64,000 bases of DNA from Gnetum montanum (taxonomy: Eukaryota; Streptophyta; Gnetopsida; Gnetales; Gnetaceae), in the NCBI GenBank assembly GCA_015680685.1, contig MNCI01022355.1, positions 848,489 to 912,488 on the forward strand. The letters are read 5' to 3'. The position numbers and the translations under genes are program-made. A model generated the notes under the pieces. The model did not search any database. It had not been told where the DNA came from and saw only the letters and a list, made by a program, of their open reading frames with translations. Shown here in pieces: positions 57,320-64,000 of this stretch; position 1 is the first letter of the stretch, and the number at the start of each line of letters is the position of its first letter.

Positions 57320-58919
57320 TTGACGCTTGGAGGAATCGACCCGAGAAGTGTCAAAAAATAAGTACAAAACACCACAAGCAACTTAGTAGCATTGTCCTTC
57401 GACACTCAGCCAGATGTCATCACACCATGTTCAGTAGTACATGGGATTGGGGAAATGAAATTTGTAGCTGGATAGGGAAATGAAAATTGTGGGGATTAGG
57501 ACCTGATCAAGGGATTGTGCATGGTAAAGGGGATACTTTGGTATGTATACGGGTCATGCTGATCCTTATCAATAGCCATTTTTTAGTAGACTCAGAATCA
57601 AAACATGAGATGTGCGTCCTTTGGCGGAACAAGACTCTTGTTTAGTGTTTAAGAGAACTTGTTGGCCGCGTGATGGTGGGTTGCGTTCTCTGGAGGAACA
57701 GGCTCCTTGTTTGGTGTTAAAGAGAAACTGTTGGCAGAGAGCCAAAGCTGCACAATGAGATGTTACTTAAGATTTTGAGATATGAGTGTTTGTTTCCAAG
57801 ACAACTACCTTCTCGCTTGAGGCTTATGGGAAGTGCTAAGGGTCTTGTTGTTCATTTTGCTCTTTGCTCTTTGCTATTTTCTCTTTCTTTGCTTTTTTTT
57901 CTCTTCTCTTTTTTTTTGTGTTTTTTCTCTTTTTTTTTGTTTTGTCTCTCTTTTTTTGTTTCTATTTTTTTTGTCTCTTTATTTTTTGGAAAGAGCTTTC
58001 TTTCAATTTTGCACTCATGCTCATGTGCCATATTGTGTGTTGTAGTTGCTTGAGAGTGTCGTAGCGTGTAACAGTGTGCTCAAAGTTTTGGGGTGTACTG
58101 GTGTATCTGGGAACTGTAACTAGGTAGGAAAGGGAATAAGAGTGTTGGGGAAATAGAGAATGTATTAGGAACTGGGAATGTACTTTTGAATAGATTGATT
58201 AACCTGGTTGCGTGCATCAGAAACAATGTGGCACCTTGTCACCGTGATGAAGTGTATCTGTGTATGAGCACCACTGGGTGTCATCCTGCAAACACAACTC
58301 CAAGAAGACAAGAAAACCACAAGTGAATGAGTTAGCGAACACTTCATGCATGAATGTGACTGATGCAAATGGAGGCACCATGTGAAACTTAAGGCAAACA
58401 AAATGAGCAGCAATAGTGTTGTCAGAGCCGGTGTGATGAATGATGTAGTAGGCATTGATGAAGAAATGTCATGAATTACAGCAGTAGATGAATGTGCCAA
58501 AAATGATCTCGCTAGTTTATAGTCTTAGCGGATTGTCATGGGTTAGTTTTACATCATAACCCGATGGACATTGTTAGTTTATCGTTGTAGCGAATGATAC
58601 GATGCTAGTTTATAGTTGTGGTGGACTATGAAGAGGCAAGCTAGTTTATAGTCTTAGCAGACTCTGGTGAATGAGTGTGACAGTTTAGTGTCATGTCAGA
58701 CAAAGCTCTGTGGTGTCGGTTTATCGTCATGATGCTAGAACATTTTGTGGTATCAGTTTTAAGTCATGATGCCAGGACTACTCTGTGTGGATGCATGCAT
58801 GTGCGTCTGTATGATCATGTAAACAAAAGCTACTAGAGAAAATAATATTAAATAGCAACTATAGAAAACATGAACTGAAATGCACCAATAAATAGAAAAT
58901 AATGTGAAATGGTGATAGT
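57320..58919. other. Noncoding 3' region of the TAT-like element
   Basis: Where pol should be, there is no RT or integrase similarity. It holds a C/T-rich run on the plus strand at about 57855-57990 (a second, longer purine tract on the coding strand) and a cluster of short repeats at 58511-58780. The ORF at 58165-58500 on the minus strand has no recognisable domain. Confidence 0.55.
58511..58780. repeat. Short dispersed repeat cluster
   Basis: Units starting GCTAGTTTA and continuing to CTTAGCGGA (22 bases) occur at 58511-58532, 58572-58594 (variant), 58604-58626 (variant) and 58640-58662, with weaker echoes to about 58770. The same word recurs inside the gag-protease region at 60277-60298 and 60361-60382. 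Confidence 0.7.
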
Positions 58920-61900
58920 TTAAGGCCTTTTCAGGCCATGAGAGAACACGTAAGCTAAAACAATACAAACTAAGGTGACGTATGCACAACGAACAAAGGT
59001 GAAGAGTGTGTGGAGATCAGATGTGTCTTTGGCTACAGGGGAGTCTTGATTATGCAGTTGTTTCTTAGTCAGACATGGTCTAGGAGGTGTGCTAGTTTGC
59101 TCTAGGAGGCTTTCAATTTTTACCCCTCGTTCGGGTGTTTTAGCTCTAGGTGTTGTGTTTGTTGTTGTGGGTGTTGCTTCAAGAGGCTCCTCTCTCAAGA
59201 CCTGTGACATGTCTATGTTGTGGTCAGCTTGAAAGGGAGTGTTGTTGCCATGTATAATGACTTGTCCACCTTCGTATGGAAGGCGGATTTCTTGATGTAT
59301 CAGTGAGAAAACAACTCGTTGTTGTGCTAGCCAAGGTCTACCAAGAATCATGTTGAAACTGGGCATCTCTTCTATGATAGTGAATTTCGCGCTAGTGGGG
59401 AATTGTTCTCCTACCACAAAGGCTAAGCTGATTGTGCCCTTAACTGTGATACATGATCCATTGAAAGATTTTAAACACATGGTTTCTGTTGGCATGATCT
59501 CATCTACCATGCCTAGTTTGTCGATGATGGAGTATAGAACTACATTTGTTGCCACATCGTCATCAACGTGCACTCTGTGAATGGTACATTGCCCAACATG
59601 TACACTAATCGATAATGGAGCTGTTGTCACTTCCCCTCATTTAGGGTTATGTTTAACTGCATCATCACGAAAGGTTAAGGTGTTTGAACATAATCCTTGT
59701 GGTGTGTGTTGTGAAATCGTTGCATGGATGGATTCCATGTTAGCAGGGATGTCCTCTGTAACAGGAATGGATGCTAACGTTTATGTTAAGGCTTTGCGAT
59801 AAGCCGATGATGTCATGACCAAATCGTACAAGCTCATGGTTGTATTCTTTTGTTTGAGCATTTTTTTCACTTGGGCCAGTGTAGCTACAAAGTATGTGTT
59901 GTCTTCCATTGTGTTGGTTGCCTCTATATGGGTTGAGGGCTTGGGCCTGGTTTGTTTGGGATTAGGGGTAGGGCCCCCAGTGTTCAGTTGTTGTATACTA
60001 GGTGTGTCCTTTGTTTTAGTTGTGGGTGTTGTTCGTTGTTCGTTTGTCCTCTTCTGCTGCCATTTGGTAGGCTTATCCGTGTTGTTGGTAAGGTTGACTC
60101 TTGAGGGAGGAGAGGTTGACACGTTTTCTACGGTTGCACTCAGGGTAAGTGAGGGGCCATCGTGTGGTGGCACTTTTATGAAAAATGGGAGTTTAGGAGG
60201 TGTTGTTGTTGTTTGACTAGCCTGTTGTGGCACCTTGATAATGAAAGGTTTATTTATTGTTGTCGTTGTGCAACATGCTAGTTTAATGTCTTAGCGGATG
60301 ACTGTGGTGCTACTTTGACCACAAAGGGTGTCTTTGGTGCTTGGGATTGCATTGCATCTAGCTAGTTTAACGTCTTAGCGGATGTATGAGGTGGTGGTAC
60401 CTTGACCACAAAAGGTGTCATCGGTGCTCTAGGTGGCACCTTGGTGATGATGGAAGGTCTCTTGCTCATATAGGCAGAGGGGATCGTTGCTTGGTTGGGA
60501 GGCACACGAATCACAAAAGGTTGCCACACAGGTTTAGGCTTACTATCTATGCCAATGGAGTTTATGACATAGGGGGCATCATCTATGCTCGGTTGATTCA
60601 GTGTGTTGATGTTTAGTTGGCCCCATTCTATCATTGCTTGTAGATCATCCTATAACGCATGACAGTTGTCGGTATTATGACTAGACATCTGGTGGTAGTG
60701 ATAGAATTGATCTAATTTGAAGTGTCATGGGATTGGGGGCTCATTTGGTGCTTCTAAGATGGGGTTCCTCAGTAGCTCACAGTACCTATCATGTCTTCGA
60801 CAAACATTTTCTGCTACTTGTTTGTATTGGATTTTCCCAGTTCTAAGGAGTTTCTCTAGTAGTTTAGAGGGTCGCGTGGGTAGCGACATATACTTAGAGC
60901 AATCCTTGCCATGAAAGTTGGGCCTTGGGGTGGCTCTTGTTGTTGTAGGTGGGTTGGTACTAGTGTTTGTTGTTTTTGTGCTTACAGCTGCAGTTTCCAT
61001 TGTTGTCTATTGTTTGGCAACATGTTGGTTCTTGTAAGCCACATAGGCGGGGTCATTGCTGGTTTGTGTAGCTTGTTCAATGTTCTTGATCTGTGTGAAC
61101 ACTTGGCTCAATGTTTGAGTGCTTAGGTAGTATAGTTTTGACTTAATGAAGTCATTCATGGCTCCCTTCAGAATCGTAAGTAAATACGTTTCAGGGATGG
61201 GCTCATGAAGTTCGTTAAGGGCTGCAATCCATCGTTGGATGAACTATTGCACAGGCTCAAGTGGTGCTTGTTTCACCTATATCAGAGTGTCTAAGGTTGC
61301 TTCAGGCTTCAGGTTGTACTTAAACCTGGTAATGAACTGATGTAACAGATTCTCAAGAGAGGATATGGAGTTACGTGGTAAGGCTCGGTACTAGTCTAAG
61401 GCTACGCTCATTAAGGACATAGTAAACATGTGCAAGATTGCATGGGGCCAAGCTTGAAGCAATAGAGTTTTTGATTGAAACGTAACTAAGTGAGCATTTG
61501 GATCTCCCTTCCAATTGTATTTGGTCAGCTGTGGAAGTGTGATTCCCTTGGGCAAAGCTAACGGTGGCACTGAAGAGCTAATTGGATCATCGTGGTAGAA
61601 ATCCAGTACTTTAACTTGTTCAGTGTTGGTAGTTTTGAGTTGCGTTATCTCATCAGCTAACGCTTGCATCATTTTTTTTGCTTCTTCCCACTCTTGAGCG
61701 GTAGGCAGATTAGTTGGTTGGGGAGATTGTTGGGTTGTCATTTTTTGTTGTGGAGCAACGTTCAGAGTTGTGGTTGCGGGGTGTGGCACGTTAAAGTGAG
61801 TGGGTTGTTGAACAAGGGGTATGGTTCCTTGCCTAGCCACAAACTGTGAAGTGACACCCTGGATGTGCGGGGTCGATGCAATGAAAGTGGCCCCATGTGT

Positions 61901-62410
61901 TTGCACGTGCGGTATGTACTGGGTGGAGATGGGGGTGGGTAATCTCTGTTGGGATACTGGTGCTTGTGTGCTCATTGAGACTTGGTGAGTGGCTATCTGT
62001 CCCATGCGAGGATGGACTGCTAGGTTCACGTAGGCATGGGGACTGAGGGTGTGATATGAATCCTTAGGTTCAGATTGTGCCTCAAAGTCATCTACATCAT
62101 GTTGGTTTTAGGGCTCCTCATTGGATCGTCGTGTGTTTTGGCCCCTTGCCAGAAGGAGCTGGGAGATGAGCCTATGATGAGCATTAGAAAGGGGGATGAT
62201 GTCATATATAGAGGGGGCGAATTCATGGCCTCCCATGTATATGCGCTCGACGTTTTTTTTTGCCTCCTGTTCTATGTGGTCAATAGGAAGGTTGGCCTGA
62301 ATCTTCACACAAATGTAGTTATACTGTTCTTGTATGGGGAATATGAAGGTGCGTGCGCTAGAGTTTTGGGATGATTCCATGGTGATGCATGCTTGGGCAA
62401 GGTGATCCAT
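58920..62410 (-). pseudogene. gag-protease of the TAT-like element
   Basis: Minus-strand polyprotein of about 1,160 codons from ATG 62410 to the stop at 58920. One frame holds from 62410 to about 60362 with a few stops; after a shift between 60362 and 60240 a second frame holds to 58920 with few stops. Features: Gln/Pro/Thr-rich N-terminus; capsid core with KYNWKGDPNAHLVTFQSKTL, SSLENLLHQFITRFKYNLKP and FIQRWIAALNELHEPIPETY (about 61530-61180), as in Retrotrans_gag; a zinc-type motif FYHYHQMSSHNTDNCHALQ (about 60715-60660), first Cys replaced by His; a Pro/Thr-rich linker; and a retropepsin-like domain with RVHVDDDVATNVVLYSIIDK (about 59575-59515) and FNMILGRPWLAQQRVVFSLI. The active-site D-D-G reads D-D-D. 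Confidence 0.8.
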
Positions 62411-62500
62411 GTTGGTGGCAGTTAGTACTTAGACAGGCTTGATGTTAGGTGCAAATTTCGGTGAATTCAGCTGTAAAACATATGTGTTTTGTGTGTTTTT

Positions 62501-62718
62501 GTTTAAAAAACACTGTAGCGGCACTGTAGCAGTGTGAAGCACTGTAGCAGCGTAAACCCTGTAGCAGCATAAACACTGTAGTAGCATAAACCCTGTAGCA
62601 GCGTGAACACTGTAGTAGAGTAAACCCTGTAGTAGCGTGAACATTGTAGCAGTGTAAACCCTATAGCAGCATGAACATTGTAGTAGCGTGAAGCACTGTA
62701 GTAGCGTGAACACTGCGT
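62501..62718 (-). repeat. 17-base minisatellite in the leader of the TAT-like element
   Basis: About 12 tandem units, plus-strand consensus CTGTAGCAGCGTAAACC, between the primer site and the gag start. The 108-codon minus-strand ORF across it is a by-product. Confidence 0.85.
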
Positions 62719-62766
62719 TTGAACAGGTCACGTGATCAGCATTTTGTTTAAACAAAAAACAAGTCA

Positions 62767-62785
62767 GGCCCTCCTTCTAGCGCCA
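62767..62785 (-). promoter_or_regulatory. Primer-binding site of the TAT-like element
   Basis: Minus strand TGGCGCTAGAAGGAGGGCC, ten bases inside the LTR end (...TTTTAGACA at 62796). It begins TGG, complementary to the CCA end of a tRNA; I do not assign the tRNA. It differs from the tRNA-Asp site of the Athila-like family. Confidence 0.65.
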
Positions 62786-62795
62786 TTTTCTGTGC

Positions 62796-64000
62796 TGTCT
62801 AAAATCATCGGTCTCCAGCTGGAATGAAACAAAAACTAGGAGATTCCCGGACAAGCACAGAAGACCCTACGTTCGCTTGAGGGTGAGCTGGAATTAACGA
62901 AGGCAAAGTACCTTGAATGGTCCGCATGCACATCAGACAAGGATTTCCCCGAACGTACACCATTATACGGTACGCTGGGTTATGCGTAAATGGCGTAACT
63001 AATGTCGAACGGAGCGTAAACATATAGGAACGTAAACAATAAGCATGTAATAATAAATGAAAAATTGTAATAAATCTTAACAAAAGAAATATGGAAATAT
63101 TATTATAGAATAGAAGTTACAATGCACCGGTCTGTACATAGCTGTGGATCTGACATAAGGTGGACGAAGAGCCCTGGTGGATGTGAAGGGATGATGTTGT
63201 GCTGGTTTGACCTGCAGGCATAGCATGAAGGCCATATGCTCAACGTGTAGGGTTGAGGTCCCACGTATAGGGTTTTTGCTCTGGTTCCTTAGTGTTTCTG
63301 GTTCTTTTTTTGTCTCTGGTTTGCTCAAAATTACCCACCACGATCTAGTAAAAAATTAGGATTTTTATGAGGTTTTTGGATGTTGGATTCAGATCTAGAA
63401 GGGTATGAGTGGCCGTGAGTGAGAGGATTTTAGGTTAGATGACATGTGGCTGCATTGTCTGAGTGCATAGAAAATTACAACTGTACAACGTGTAGGATGC
63501 CAGCGTGCAAGATGCCAACGTATAGGATGCTAGCGTGCTGCATGCCAGCGTACAGGATGCCAGTGTGCAGGATGCCAACGTACAGAATGCCAACGTGTAG
63601 GATGCCAGTGTGTAGGATGCCAGCGTACAAGATGCCAACGTGCTGCATGCTAGCATGCAGGATGCCAGTGTACAGGATGCCAACGTGCTACATGCCAATG
63701 TATAGGATGCCAACATGCTACATGCTGGTGTACAGGATGCCAACATGTAGGATGCTAGTGTATACGATGCCAGCGTGCTGCATGCCAGCGTACAGGATGC
63801 CAGTGTACAGGATGCCAGCATGCTGCATGCCGGCGTACAGGCATGAACGTCCATTATTTGGAGCCAAAAAATTGAATTTCAAGTGCTTGAGAGCTACTAG
63901 GGACCCTTGGGAAGGTCATAGGTCATCTAGAGCTTCAATTCTGGCTTGTTTGAAGGAGTTTTTGGAGCTCAAAAGTTGGTGCACACTGGGCTGTACGCTG
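62796..64000 (-). repeat. 5' LTR of the TAT-like element (partial)
   Basis: Matches 55107-56345 along its length, including the block with AATGGTCCGCA, the block with TGACCTGCAGGCA, and the 15-base array. It continues beyond the window. Divergence from the left LTR is modest, mainly transitions and array copy number. Confidence 0.85.
63481..63846 (-). repeat. 15-base minisatellite in the right LTR
   Basis: About 24 copies of the same 15-base unit as at 55761-56196, at the same place in the LTR. The order of variant units differs from the left array. Confidence 0.9.

Larger units (their letters stand above)
55107..64000 (-). mobile_element. TAT-like non-autonomous element (LTR, gag-protease), extends past the window
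   Basis: Direct repeats of more than 1.2 kb (55107-56345 and 62796-64000) are the two LTRs. On the minus strand the order is: 5' LTR (from beyond 64000 to 62796), PBS (62785-62767), 17-base tandem repeats, gag and protease (62410-58920), about 1.6 kb noncoding, polypurine tract (57319-57306) and 3' LTR (57305-55107). RT, RNase H and integrase are absent. Gag and protease resemble the TAT/Retand/Ogre group. It is inserted in ORF2 of E3. Fewer stops than the Athila-like copies suggest a younger insertion. Confidence 0.8.

Noticed and set aside
1-64000. tRNA, rRNA, CRISPR or bacterial-type operon signals
   Set aside because: None seen. The short tandem repeats have no unique spacers, and the only tRNA-related sequences are retroelement primer sites.

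Overview
This is plant nuclear DNA: a repeat-dominated 64 kb window with one clearly functional host gene, a laccase (multicopper oxidase) at about 47.1-51.1 kb. The laccase is GC-rich and rich in CpG. Almost everything else is AT-rich, CpG-poor, old LTR-retrotransposon sequence full of in-frame stops, many of which look like C-to-T or G-to-A changes. Dense, nested, decayed Athila, chromovirus, SIRE-like and TAT-like elements suggest a large-genome seed plant. A gymnosperm is plausible, but the sequence alone does not settle it.

Layout. 1-640: CpG-rich unassigned sequence with a 1-base gap. 0.65-2.9 kb: chromovirus integrase plus chromodomain remnant (+). 2.9-11.7 kb: minus-strand Athila-type remnants, namely a gag scrap, an RT/protease/gag/PBS/LTR piece and an RT-RNase H-integrase piece. 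11.7-18.6 kb: plus-strand gag-protease element whose pol is replaced by a coiled-coil ORF. 18.6-22.7 kb: Ty1/copia remnant. 22.7-24.9 kb: chromovirus pol and partial LTR. 24.9-32.4 kb (E1) and 34.8-43.5 kb (E2): two LTR-to-LTR members of a non-autonomous Athila-like family carrying gag and the extra ORF2 but no reverse transcriptase or integrase. E2 is flanked by a perfect ATTAG target-site duplication. 43.5-45.0 kb: an internally deleted relative, the host of the E2 insertion. 45.0-47.1 kb: laccase upstream region. 47.1-50.9 kb: laccase. 50.93-52.19 kb: a contig joined in the wrong orientation. 52.2-55.1 kb: minus-strand ORF2 and partial LTR of the same Athila-like family (E3). 55.1 kb to the window end: a minus-strand TAT-like gag-protease element with ~2.2 kb LTRs full of minisatellites.

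Two points matter most. First, the last laccase exon lies on the opposite strand because 50931-52193 is the reverse complement of 49783-50929 plus 116 new bases, bounded by single Ns. Turning it round restores a 563-residue laccase with all copper ligands. Second, at least five copies share LTR ends TGATGAGT/ACTCATCA or close variants. Those with an intact 5' junction share a tRNA-Asp-type primer site. Four carry a conserved ORF2 in place of, or after loss of, pol, forming a recurrent gag+ORF2 non-autonomous family. The TAT-like element at the right is a second, independent gag-protease-only element.
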